Assembly: GCA_948146395.1 (NCBI GenBank)
Contig: OX411551.1
Span: 61,404,154 to 61,468,153, forward strand
Source: Fragum whitleyi
Lineage: Eukaryota; Mollusca; Bivalvia; Cardiida; Cardiidae
Length of the DNA stretch: 64,000 nucleotides
Direction of reading: 5' to 3'
This document shows, in pieces, positions 48,501-61,777 of the stretch (position 1 is the stretch's first letter; each line of letters begins with the position of its first letter). The notes under the pieces are model-generated. The model worked only from the letters and a program-made list of their open reading frames with translations. It had not been told where the DNA came from and ran no database searches. The position numbers and the translations under genes were made by a program.

Positions 48501-51500
48501 ATAAATGGAAATACACACACAAACAGAATAGTGCATTTTGTTAGGCGGAATGAGTGTAAGAAAAAATAGCACTGTAGATTTATATCTTTTACAGTAAATA
48601 AAGGCTTAAAAAATCTAGCCGTTATTTAAGAATCTAAAGATATTTATATAAAGATACGATGGTTATACGTCAATAACTTTTAAACGAGTAGCGTTGGCGA
48701 CGTCGAATGTTTTCACTCAAAGTTTCGAGGGCTAACGCCATTTTAACTGACGTCATCGAGTTTTCCAATATTTTCCCGTACTTTTATAGAAATAGTCCGT
48801 CTATGTACATCCGAGGTTAATCGTGAGATTGGCCGAGTGGTGTTCCGAATGAGTTATAGTCATGTCATATAAGATACTTGTAAACCTGACGAGGGCGAGT
48901 GCGACGAGTTTACATTTTCTACCTAAAGAAGTTTCAAGCTGAGGAAGAAAAGAAATGTTAACAGATGGACTAACTCGCCTAATAAACGTGTCTTTTTCTG
49001 TTCTCTACGCAGTAAAATCCAACGAATACATAAAATGAATTTCAACGATCCTTTTTCAGAAAATGAGACGGCATAAAATAACATAATTTTATTTTAGGTT
49101 GATATCATATTTGTTTGATTTAATCGGTCCACAGGGTCCTGTTACATCAATGGCCGGCAACGCAGTCAAATCCCAATCGTGTGGTTCTTGCTTCGTTCTC
49201 CTGTCGCAACAAGTATCCGTTTAAATATTTATCTCAAACAAACGGGTGGATAATCGTAAACTTACCTGAAATGAGTGGCTTGAGGTTCAGAAAGTATATA
49301 ACATGAAGGAACTGATATGAAAAATATAGAGAATCTATGATAGGTACCCCAGCCGACGGTAAATGATTGAAAAAAAAACTGTTAAAATGGATATAGAAAC
49401 CATTCAAATAAAAATCTTTTACAAAAAATAAAGCGTGTACACGTATTGTTATTAATTTGTTTAGCAGTACCTACAACATAGACCACAGGATACGGGGCAT
49501 AATTGTCTGGATAGTTTGGGATCTGAGCAGACGACAGGTTGTATGGCTGCTGAAGTACAATCTAAATTAGGGCTGTCCACACAGGAACCTGAAAACACAT
49601 CAATTCATAGTAGTGTACTTTCTATCCTATAAGTTGAAAAGACACCAGTTCACAATGGTGTTTCGATATACCTTTCTATCCTACATACATAGTTCAAAGG
49701 TCTCAAGATGTTGGATACAAAATAGTTCTGCAACGTGTCCGAAGTTAATGACCTTTAACAGTGTTAACCGAGGTTTCCTAATGAAGTCATTAGGAAACCT
49801 CGGTTAACATTGTGAAAGATCAATACTTCGGAACTATTGCGGAGATATAATGGGTCCATAACCTTAAATATAAGAAAGCATTGACTTAGTCCTCGTACTT
49901 GTCGAAAAAGATTCGTTAGAAAGAGTGCGATTGATATACCTGTCTTATTAGTTTGGATATTTTTGTTTAACATTTCACTGAGTAGTCAAATACGGAATTC
50001 GCGATAGCAAAGTCTAAATTCTACTCATTATTCCTCAACGATCCTTATTCTCTTAAAATTAAGGGGAAAAGGCGAATAAAGACCCACTTATATCGCAGTT
50101 CCTCCCTTGGTATCCCTGGTCACAAGAGCACGTGTATCCATAACTACGGGCATCACAGGTTCCATTTACACATGGATTTGAAGCACAAGTTCCAAGAGAA
50201 ATAACTAAAAAGAATTACAATAGAGACATGTTAGAAAGTATCTTTGCAATGTGAAATAAATCAAATTATAACAAAAGCGAATCATTATTTACAAAAAATG
50301 AAAATCTTATTCAGATTAACATAAGGAGAATTTGTTCTAATCCTAAATGTCAATAGATCGTCGGTTAGGGTTGAATTGAATCTTATTATTTGATTGTAAT
50401 TGTTAAAAAAATAAATCCAAAGTTGATAACGACTATCTTGGTAAAAATGAACAAGTTTATAAAAAAACAAATAGATCTATAATTTTCTAGAACTACGGGA
50501 AATCCTATTGTAAGCATATTTATCTACATTTTAGTTCTATGGATTATCTCAATAAATCTATTTTGAGATCATGAATAACAGTAGATCTTGCTATAGCGAC
50601 CACGTCGATTAAGGAATCACCTCTATCACCCCTTTACTCATAAAACCTAGATCTGTATTAGTCCATGGACCAGGAGGGGTCACCGTGTACCCCCTAAGGA
50701 CTCGCTTAAAGTGATATGGGAATGTTCATCTGACCTCGCTGAGAGAGATTCAAAACTTCTATAAATTAAAACGATTATCAAGCTCCCAACTTCGGAAATA
50801 GGTGGCAGCTAAATTCTTATATTTTCAAAAAGCATATTGTAATCGACAGGTCTGATAAGTCAACTTTTAGAAGATGGTAATTTCTAATTTCTCATTTCTG
50901 AGCTACTCATACGATGTTTAGGGGAAATTGAAAAATAATTACATGAATTTTAAAAAAATATTAAGTTACGCCCAATGTGCATTTTTCGAAAACCGTTTCA
51001 TAATTATTTGTAACCGGCCTTGACATGTTCTCTTGGGAAAAAAATAAAGGACAAAGACAGAAATGATAGTAAAAGGCTCAGTGCTGATTTGCTACAGTTA
51101 ACAACATCGTGAAATTGACAAGGTGAATGATTTTGGAATGATTTAGGAATGAAATTGAGTGAATGGGTGGAGCGAGTTTTGAGTGAATTTTATGGGAGGT
51201 AATCCATTATCGCAAATTTTGTTCAGGATAATAAAAAATGCATTCAAATTCTATACATAGCTTCATATTTCTTCAAGAACCTATGAGACGCTAACAATTT
51301 GAATAATGTCAGTGAAATCGCGATTTTTCTCTATCAAAATTTATTTTGAATGACGTTTTTGATTCTATATTTTTCTATGGGGTTGAGCGTTTTTGAATGA
51401 TTTGAGTGAGTGTTTCGAATGAATGATAAGAGCGCTGCGTGAGCGATTTAGAATGGTTTTGATTGAGAGGAATGTCAATTTCACGTTGTAACTAACTGTA

Positions 51501-54500
51501 TCAGGTAAAAGTTAGATTTGGAGCATGTTTGCGACTTTACATAACTTAGCGAAAACCCTAAATTATATACCCACAGGCAGTGATGTACAAGAAGAGTAGG
51601 CTTTTTATACATTTATTCAATGAAATAGCCTAAAAGCAAAGATATTTCTGGCCCCGGGCGGGCATTGATGCCCGCAATCAGAGTACCCTCCAGACAGCGG
51701 GCTACCTTTTGCAGACTAATCCCAGTATCAACTTTCAAAATAGACTGGTATAGACTTTTCTGATAAGTGAAAGTATGAAAGTAGGACCAGTCTACGTCCG
51801 AGTAGAGTGTAGGCTTGATATGTCTTGGCACTTTAACATAATAACCAATGCATAATTTGACATACAAAAGAAAGGCTCTCTAGCACCAAAGAAGTGATTC
51901 CATAGGGTTAATAATCCGAATAATCTAGGATTAGTTTAGAATTCCAGTGACAAAGAATTCAAAAATTGATTGGTGTAATCGTGAAACAGGGGGGCATTCC
52001 AAAGAATTTTGGCATTCACAAAATAGTTATATGGCAAATTTTCAGAGCACTGCAGCAACATATTTGTATAGTGTTGTTAGGTTCCGACAATCAAAATGCG
52101 GACGATCACTATATGCGAGTCAGGCTTTGCCTGAAGTGAATAATTGTGGATCTAACATGAAAAACAATCGATTTATCTATTTCTTGAATGCGAGAAAATT
52201 GAATTTCCAGAATGGAAAACCTACTTTTGTCGCAATTAGTTCCACTATAACCACTCGAACATTTACAGGTATATCCATTTGTGTTGTTAACGCAGGATCC
52301 GTGTACACAAGGGTTTGAAGCACAATGGTCAATCACTGTAATATGAAAATAAATCATTGTGTTAAAAAGGCACCATGGATATCTTTTAACGTCAATTAGT
52401 ATGAAAAATTTCAAAGTAAGCTCCACAGAAATTAATGGATTCCGCATTTATATGTTTTTATGAAAATGATTATTGATCTCGAAGTAACTGGGACAGTTTT
52501 AAAACAGTTTCGTCGAAATATATATTTCTGTGTGTGAATCTTTCAAAAAGTAAATCAATTATTATTTTCGCATAGTTTATTTAACTCAACTGCTGCATTG
52601 ATTCTTAACCTTCACCTTTATTACGTTATCATTGTTTGATCTGATTCACTGATTAATCTTTTTAATAGAATGGAACTTTATATCAACTTAAGCGTACATA
52701 TCTCCTAATTGATATATAAACAAAACTCATTTAAATGTCAGTTGATAACTAATACAACGAAGAACATGTTTTTCATAAACATCTTTAACATCGATGAGAC
52801 TGTTATGTATGCTCTTTAACTAAGTTAAGGATCAAATTAAACTTTATCCGGGCATAACTTGTAAGCTTTCATACAAAAAGCTGCCAATTCACATAAAGTA
52901 ATCTTTATTATCTGAATTCAAAAGTTGTACAAACTTGAACATGTTTGGTCTATTAATGAAACATTTCGGAATGAGATCTTTGAAAAAAAGGCACATTAAA
53001 ACAAAGTGAAATTCATCTTCTATTTCGTTTGTAGAACAGAGATTGCAGATGACTGTTTCCCATTGATTGTTTCGTGTCTTCCCGTCTCTATTTTCAAAAC
53101 ATGAGTTGACAATCTTATTTTTGCTATTACCTTTCTTTATTTTGTGCAATCCAGAATGTCTAGATAAAGAGATCTTCCAAATACTCATTTTTATGTTTTT
53201 CACCAAAGACAAAGAGGAGTTATATTATACTTTTTCATTCAAGCCAATACCAAAGATATCTATTTACCGATCACGTAATATCGGTATTAACAAATTTCTA
53301 TCCACCGACTCTGTCTACGGTCAAACTTCACGAGATCCAGCATTTCAACAACACTTGTAAATATATAATACATACTTAGTGTATTATATGAAACAAATAT
53401 CTAACGAGGTTGGGAGAATTGAAAATTGTCGAGGCTCTGCCGAGACAATTATCCATTCTCACAACCGAGTTTGATATTTTTTTTTCATACAATACACTTA
53501 GTTATATTATATTTATCTTATAATCTATATTTGTCTTGTTTTTGTCGGTGTTTCTAACTGAAATGCAAGTTTCTAAAAATAACCGCATTATATCATTGTT
53601 CTAAAAATAACTATACGATATCATAAATAATATCATACGGGATGTTATCACACGGATATTTGTATAGTCATAAGATAAAGCTTTTTATAAAGTACGCGAA
53701 GGGTATTCGACTAGATATTGATGAAAAAATCATTTAAACATTATCAATTAAGTGGGAAATCTTAATTCTAATAATATTTTTATCGATCTTGATAGAAAGG
53801 ATTTACCTTGGTCGCAGTGCGTCCCTTTATAACCCTTGTCACACCGACAGCTATATCCACTCACATAATTTATACACCGGCCATGATCACACCTGTTACC
53901 TAGGCAATGGTCAACCACTGTTCAGGATAAAAAGAGAACATTAACCATAACTTTTTGTTAAGTACAAGAAAGACAGGCGTTGTCTTGAAATTGTGTACTA
54001 GTTGAACATTTTACTGCAAATGTTTGTTAAATACTACTTTCTTGTCTTGAAAGTGTGTACTACTTAAACAAATAATTTCACTATCATGTGTGATGTTGTG
54101 ATACAAGCTGAATATAAGAACTATTTGAGGAACTGGACGAAGTTCTTAGGTTTTTGGTGTGATCTAAAAGTTATATTCTGTTGACAAATATTGAAACTTA
54201 ACGTTCTAAGCTGAAACGACCCCCTAAACGTGGAGTTCTTTTACACCATTATCAACACAAGCGGGCCAAAATTAATTAATGACAAGCAACAGTCCGCAAA
54301 ACTGTTGGTACAGTATCGTAATACATAATGCTAATGTATTTTAAAAGTCTTAACTATATTTCAGTGCACCCACATTAAGAAGCAATTCAGCCAGTCAAAC
54401 TTTTTGTTGAGCTATTTGAATACATGTGTTGGGGTATGTAATGATAAGTCATCCTTATGGCAGGTGACTCGGGTTTACCTGATGTTAAAGAGCAGTTATA

Positions 54501-57500
54501 ACCAGCCAAACAATTCGTACAGTTACTTGTAAACATGGAATAGTGTTATGTTGATATACTTTAATTAGAATTTACTCCCCCAACACGGTATGACAGGTGC
54601 AAATATAGTCATTCAAACTGGTTGAACATCACTAGTTAAATGCCCGGTCCCATTGCCAAATGGACTTACCTTAAATTCGGTGTACCGGGTATTACAAGAT
54701 TAGCTATATCCAACCAAACTGCTTAAACGTGGCCCTTGGATTAAGGATGCGAATGGTAAACTAAACTTAAACTCAGTTTGGGTCGGTGTCTCCAGTATTA
54801 TCCGCACTTATTATCAGCCAAACTGTTTGTACATGGGTAAGGGTCCGAGCGTCGAGTTGACTCGGATTCTACGCAATTATTCCGCTGTACCCGGTATTAC
54901 ATGTGCATTTATTAACAGACAAATATTTTTTTTTTCAGTCGGTCCCATGTTACAGGTATAGCCTGTCAAAATGTTTGTATATGTAGATTTAGTGCGGTGA
55001 GAGCCGTAAAATTCGCTTTTAAGAGTTAGATTTTCGTGCCATTTGTTCGAAAAACATAAAATATGTTTAAAAACGCACTAAGAAGGTTTAAAACGCTATT
55101 GCTTGTCTTAAAACGTTAGGTTCACTCAAACATACCTTTCATAATTTCAGTGAAGGGATCTGGTTAAATTTCCTATCATTTGTTTTTTTTTGTTTATTTT
55201 CGATTTACCCATTGTGACGTGCACCGAGCGGATTTATATTTTGTTAGCACGTCAACACTGGGTTATGCCCAGTCAGTTCTGTACTAAACCAAAAGGTACA
55301 GAACCAAGTATAAGACAAACTTGTCTTATACCCAAATCAAGAGTCTTAAACTGCCTATCAATAACAACACTGGGCTAAGTATAAGACGGGACCAGTATTG
55401 TACCAACCAACCCACGTTGTATAAAACTGGTATAAAACGGGGTTAGTACAGGAGGGGGACAATGTATTATACCAACGACCTTTTACAAGGCAATATAAAC
55501 TTAGCTACTGTTCAAATCGGGAGAAATAGTGGACAATAATGTGACCCAACAACTCTGAGCGTCCGCCGCAACTCTGAGGTTCAGCAAATTATGTCCACCA
55601 GCGTATTCCCAAATAAGAACAATCGCTCGCGATTTGAGTTCCAAGTGCTCGATGTGAAGACCAAGCACGAACTGATAATATCTGGCGAATCACCTCCTTT
55701 TATACCCGAAATAGTCACGTGTAAGAAACTCATTTGTGGTCCTCGGTGCCGTTCGTTAAACGTAAGTTTAACGTACTTTAATGAGCGTCTACACACAAAG
55801 AACAATGCAAACGTCTAGATTATAATTACCGCATAGAAGCTGAATTCTCAATAGAAATCGCATGAACAAGGGCAAAACGATAGGTTTAGGTAATTTTATC
55901 TAGAACCAATCAAATAAGGGTATAAATAAAGGAGGATAGCCATAAGTCTCTTCACAATCAAGTCTAGAAAATCCCGTTTTTCACAAAACGATGATCATTT
56001 CAGATTTCTAAGACTAGAGACTTACTAGACTGGAAGCTTTCGGGTGGTCAACCCGGACTTTCCGTCACAATATGGTAATGGACTCAGCGCCTACGTCAGA
56101 GCTCAGTTTCGAAAATACACCTATACAACACCTTGGTATACCGAGGGCCAACTTATTTCTGAACCCGGGGCGGGTATTGTTGCCCGCTATTTCAGAGTAA
56201 CTCCCAGACAGTGGGCTACCAGCTCTAGACTGGTCCAACTATCGACTATTAGGATAGTATAGAATAGGCTATTCTGATATTTGAAAGTAGAACCAGTCTA
56301 CACCCGGTTAGGAATCGGGTCAGAAATGACTTCGCCCTTAGATAAGGATGCATAAAGTAAACTCTCCTTTGTCGCAGTTTAATACGAGTATTGCACGAGC
56401 AGAAGTAACAAGCCTGAGACGTCAGGTCTTCATTATGTTAGCTCACCTTCATCACAATTAACTCCGGTGTAACCAGCATTGCATGAGCAGTTATAGCCAG
56501 ACAAACTGTTTGTAAATGACCCCTGTGCACTAAGACTAAGGTTCGTAAAGCAAACTCTCCTTTGTTGCACATTCGGAACACCACTTGGCCAATCTCACGA
56601 TAAACCTCGGATGTACAAAGACGGACTACTTTTAATCAAAGCACTGAAAGTACTGATGGTGGACGTTTGCTGGCATACTAGAGTGATTCTTCCATTTGTT
56701 GAGAAAAGAGAAATTTTACATTTAAAATTACGATAAAGGAAAAATGACCTGACCGGAGTTCGCATCCTGCTTCAGATACACATTTCTTAACATATATCGT
56801 CGATCGTCAACTAAAGTCCTGTTATTTCAAGGTTTCGATAACTTTCGGCATTGTGCCGGGTGCAATTTAGACAGTGATTGTTTGATTCATTGGATATAAA
56901 AGGAAAGAAATGACAATTAGATGATCTAGGTTATTATTCTTATTTGTAATGCTAAGCGATTCTCAGTAATCTCATAACTAAATTTATGTCGTTATCTGCT
57001 TAAAAAATTCTATAAACGTATAATAATTAATTGTTCTGCGACTTTCATTCTCAAATAAAGAAAGAAAGGATAAGTGTTTATATAAACACGTAAAAATATG
57101 CAGACACTCGTCTCGAGATTGGCTGTCGCGTGTTGAAAAGTAAAATGAAACACCTTTGCATAAACCATTATCGCACGACATGAATGCTTTGCTTTACCTG
57201 CTCGGGCTGTATCGGTATTCATGTGTATTCCGGTACTACCATTTATAGGCAATCGTTTTATATACATAAGTAGTGTCAGGGGATGTTACCATTTCAGTAA
57301 TTCAATTTACATAGTTTTCATGAGTGACCTCCCATAGACCATTGGGGAACAAGGGGCAAATTACTCGCTCTGCCTGAAAAGTAGTTCTACGCAATACGTT
57401 CATCCGATCTCAGAATTGCATATGATTTCGAACTTAAAAGATGTCTTTGAGGTTTCAACAAATTATGTAGAATCCTGGTTTCACTCCAGTTTTAAAATGC

Positions 57501-60500
57501 ATAGTTGTCAGACGGATACAATTCTTGAAGGAGTAAATTTAATCTTAGTGAGCACTACTGTTTTGAAAACCTATTAACATCTGACAGGATTGTTCTTATC
57601 CGGTATTAACAATGGTGAAGGTAAACGTCCACCAAAAATAACGGGAAAACCTTGGAACAACTCATTGGCGCCAGTTCAAATTGCGTTAGCCCCCAAAACT
57701 TTGAGTGAAAACATTCAACGTCGCCAACGCTACTCGTTTTGGTTACTGACGTGAAACCATATTCTTATAAATAGCTTTAGATTTTATAATAACGGCCGAA
57801 AACCTTAATTCTTGAGAATATAAATCTAAAGATAGCGCCTGGTTTAGCAGGCCAAAGGAATTAACCCTGTATCCTGGAAATTGCCTAGGAAAAAATTAAT
57901 CGAGTCAAAAACCGAACAACGTGTGTACTACGTTACTTTTTTTGTTCTCATGCGCGCGCAAAAAAATGGGTCTTGTATACGTCATCAACTTTTGTGCAAC
58001 ACGAAGTACTTTGTGTGTTCAAAGCAGTGTTTGCATATCACTGCGCTGTGATAAAAACAAAGTACTGATAAAACTCAAGGCGAGGGAACAGAATAGACGA
58101 AACAACACACGAGGTCAATTTCCTGGAATATATCCTTGATTATTCACCTTGTCCTTATCATGAATACCAGTTATTTTCTTACTTATCACTGCCAAAATCA
58201 CTGCAGTCGTAAAGATAAGTAGCTTTTATATTTTTATATTTGACGGATGACCTTGCTAATAGGGAAAACAAGAAAAATTAATGCTGTTTACTAACAATTT
58301 CTCCTTTTTTCGCTAATATTATCAACCCTTTTTTAACTCACCTTGCCAACGCTTTGATTCTAACAATGTTTCCGCCCAAAAAATTGCACAATTCTTTTAC
58401 ATACCAATCCGCCTCACGTACATCCGATGTCTGTTGCAGTTTACGGAAACGACCGAGTGATGTTCCGAATGCTTTGTTGCAGTTCAATACGTGTATTGCA
58501 CGAACAGTTTTAACAAGCCAAACTGTCGAAGCAGTCACGAGTTCGGAATCTTAACTCACCTTTATCGCAATTTACTCCGGTGTAACCCGTATTACACGAG
58601 CAGTTATAGCCAGACAAACTGTTTGTACACGATCCTTGTATACATGGATTAGGGCTGCAATGGTTTATCGCTGAAATTAAACTCTTCTTGATTTCTTTCT
58701 CATTTTATCAACAGAAATGTATAGCCTATCAATCTAGATATTTTTTATTTTCATCATTCTTAAGATATGTCTAGGTAAATTTCATAATACAGTACAAGTG
58801 CTAGAAGAGGGTGTTAAGCTAGTCCTAATAGTTAATTTAAAAGAAAATTAATTCTTTGAATGATGACAACGTCAACCACTCTGTCACTATAGTGCTCAGA
58901 AACGTGGCATTGCCAATAAGAAAAGTTGGACCCAACGTTTCAAAACATAAACAAGATTGTTGTACATTGATAGATTTGTCGACTGATTTATCAAGTGGTA
59001 ACACGTCAAAAAGCTTATCTCAATTATCCACATGATAGAACATCTGGCCTGTCAGGCGGAAGGGGAATACCTGGGTAATGCGTAAAGTGTTTACCATATT
59101 CGACTGCGCCGAATGCACATGCTGACTCGAGTCGAAAATTTTCGCACTTTGCTTATTTTCTGAATCTAGAATGAATACATGTGATTATTTCCACGTGCGA
59201 CTTCTGTCTGGCCCTTGCTTCTTCAAATATCAGTTCGAACATCACTTTACAGAGTTTCCAGAAGGCACTATACCTATACTGCAGTCCTTTCCCTCATATC
59301 CCGTTGGACATTGACACCTAAAGCTAGACTCAAGGCTAGTACAGGATCCTCGTATACATGGATTGCTATCACAAAAGTCGATTTCTGAAAAAAAATGTGG
59401 AAGAGGGAACAAAACAAATATTTGAAAAAGAAGATGGAAATTTGAATAGAAGAAAATTTGTATGAAAATCTGAAAAGGGTCCTCTCAAAATTCAGAAATA
59501 AAGTCAATGAAAAAAGGAAAAGAAGAATTTTAAGGTTTACTTTGATCTTCTTTTATTGCTGATAAGCTACTATCCGAACAACCGCTATATGCAATCAATA
59601 AAAAAACAAGGTGAAATCTACACAATATGTATTTTACAGGGTTATTTCTAAAATTAAGAAAAGCGTTAAATCAAAATGAGATGTTTCGGAGAAGACGTGA
59701 TTTCAAACATAGCCCAAAACATCCAGTATTTTTTACCTTCCTTGTTTTCAATGGAAAAATTTAGAATATATCCACTGAAAAAATATACCTGTCATAAATA
59801 TTCTTTTTTGAAAGACTAGTTTTGAAACAGAACAATATTTTCTTGGGATCCATTGCTGCTGTTGTTGTTGTTGTTGTTGCTATATGAAACCTTAAGAAAG
59901 CGAACGCCAAAGATGGTATTTCCTTTAAGACTGTACTAACTTCAGTGAAGAAGATTAGTTTAAAGGGGAAAAAGCATTACCCACATACCTTAGTACATCT
60001 TGCGCGCAATAGCCTCTCTTGTTTTATTTTGATGAATTTTATATCAGATATTGAACTCGTAATGCCGTAAAGGGGGTAAAATCTACATGACGTAATGGTT
60101 GATTTAATACATACTCTGTTCACAAAGATTCCCCTTATATCCAGCGTTACACCCACAAACATAACCATGGAGGAAATTAGCACATGTTCCATTATGACAG
60201 TCTACACCTTTACAGTGGTCCACCACTGAAAAGCATCATGCCAAGAATAAAAGAGGATATATAGAATTTGTGATGATATTTTATTTGAGATAAGCTCATC
60301 CTAACCGAATCTAGAAGAGAAATGTTATCAAGCAAGCCTCGGCGAGCTTAATAACGTTTCTATTCTAGATGAGGTTAAAGTTAGTTTACCTAAAACAAGT
60401 CGAGAATCAGTCTTTTTATTTTCGTTAAAACCTATTTTTGGAACCCCATTGGTGATTAAGATATCGCGATAATCTGCGTTAGATGACGTCGTTATGACTT

Positions 60501-61732
60501 CATATAGAAAGACGGAAAGGAATCTCACACATGTTTAAGACAAGGATATCTCTGGTGGTTGTTCATAAAAGAAGACAAGGGAAGCTGTGTGAAAAAGGTG
60601 TTAGTGTAAGGTCGAAAAATTAATCGGGTGAACAATAAAACAAGAGGGCCATAGTGGCCCTTAATCGCTCACCTGGATGAACGGTCTAAAATTTTCAAAA
60701 GAAGTATAAGAAATAGAATGATGAATGACTGAGCTAAACAAAGCTGTTGCTTCTATACAACTTAACAACTCCTTTTTTACAATTTGAAGGTTGTCTAACA
60801 AGGATTTTTATAATTGATTTCGTGACCTAGTTTTTGACCCTGGTTGACCCTATTTCAACCTCATCCGAGATTTCATCTAGACAATCATTCTGACCAAAAT
60901 TAAGGTTGATTGAGCAAAAATTGTGGCCTCTAGAGTGCTAACAAGGTTTTTCTTAGATTTGACCCTATGACCTAGTTTTTGACCCCAGATGACCAAATTT
61001 CAAACTTGTCCGAGATTTCATCAAGACAATCTGACCTAATTTCAGGTTGATCGAGCAAAAAATGTGGCCTCTAGAGTGCATACAAGGTTTTTCTTAGATT
61101 TGACCCTGTGAACTAGTTTTTGACCCTGGTTGCCCCAATTTCAAACTCATTCGAGATTTCATCAAGACAATCATTCTGACCAAAATTCAGGTTGAACGGG
61201 CAAAGAATGTGGCCTCTAGAGTGCATACAAGGTTTTTATAAGATTTGACCCTGTGACCTAGTTTTTGACCGCAGTTTACCCAATTTCTAACTCGTCTGAG
61301 ATTTCATCAAGACAATCATTTTGACCAAAATTCAGGTTGAACGGACAAAAAATGTGGCCTCTAGAGTACATACAAGGTTTTTTCCTAGATTTGACCCTGT
61401 GAACTAGTTTTTGACCCTGGTTGCCCCAATTTCGAACTCATTCGAGATTTAATCAAGACAATCATTCTGACCAAAATTCAGGTTGATCGGGCTAAAAATA
61501 TGGCCTCTAGAGTGCATACAAGGCAAATGTTGACGACGGACGACGGACGTCTCACGACGCACGACGGACGACGGACGACGGACATCCACCTAACTACAAT
61601 AGCTCACCTTGAGCACTTCGTGCTCAGGTGAGCTAAAAACACGTTCGTGTTTATCTTAACAACCAAGGTATAAATGAAGGAATTGCCAGCCTACATCTAA
61701 AAGTGTTTAGTCAAACTATTTCACTTTAACTT

Positions 61733-61777
<45 letters not shown>

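Noticed and set aside
55581..55818. Opposing frames of 74-75 codons
   Set aside because: No cysteine pattern, signal or splice sites linking them to either gene; could not be supported.
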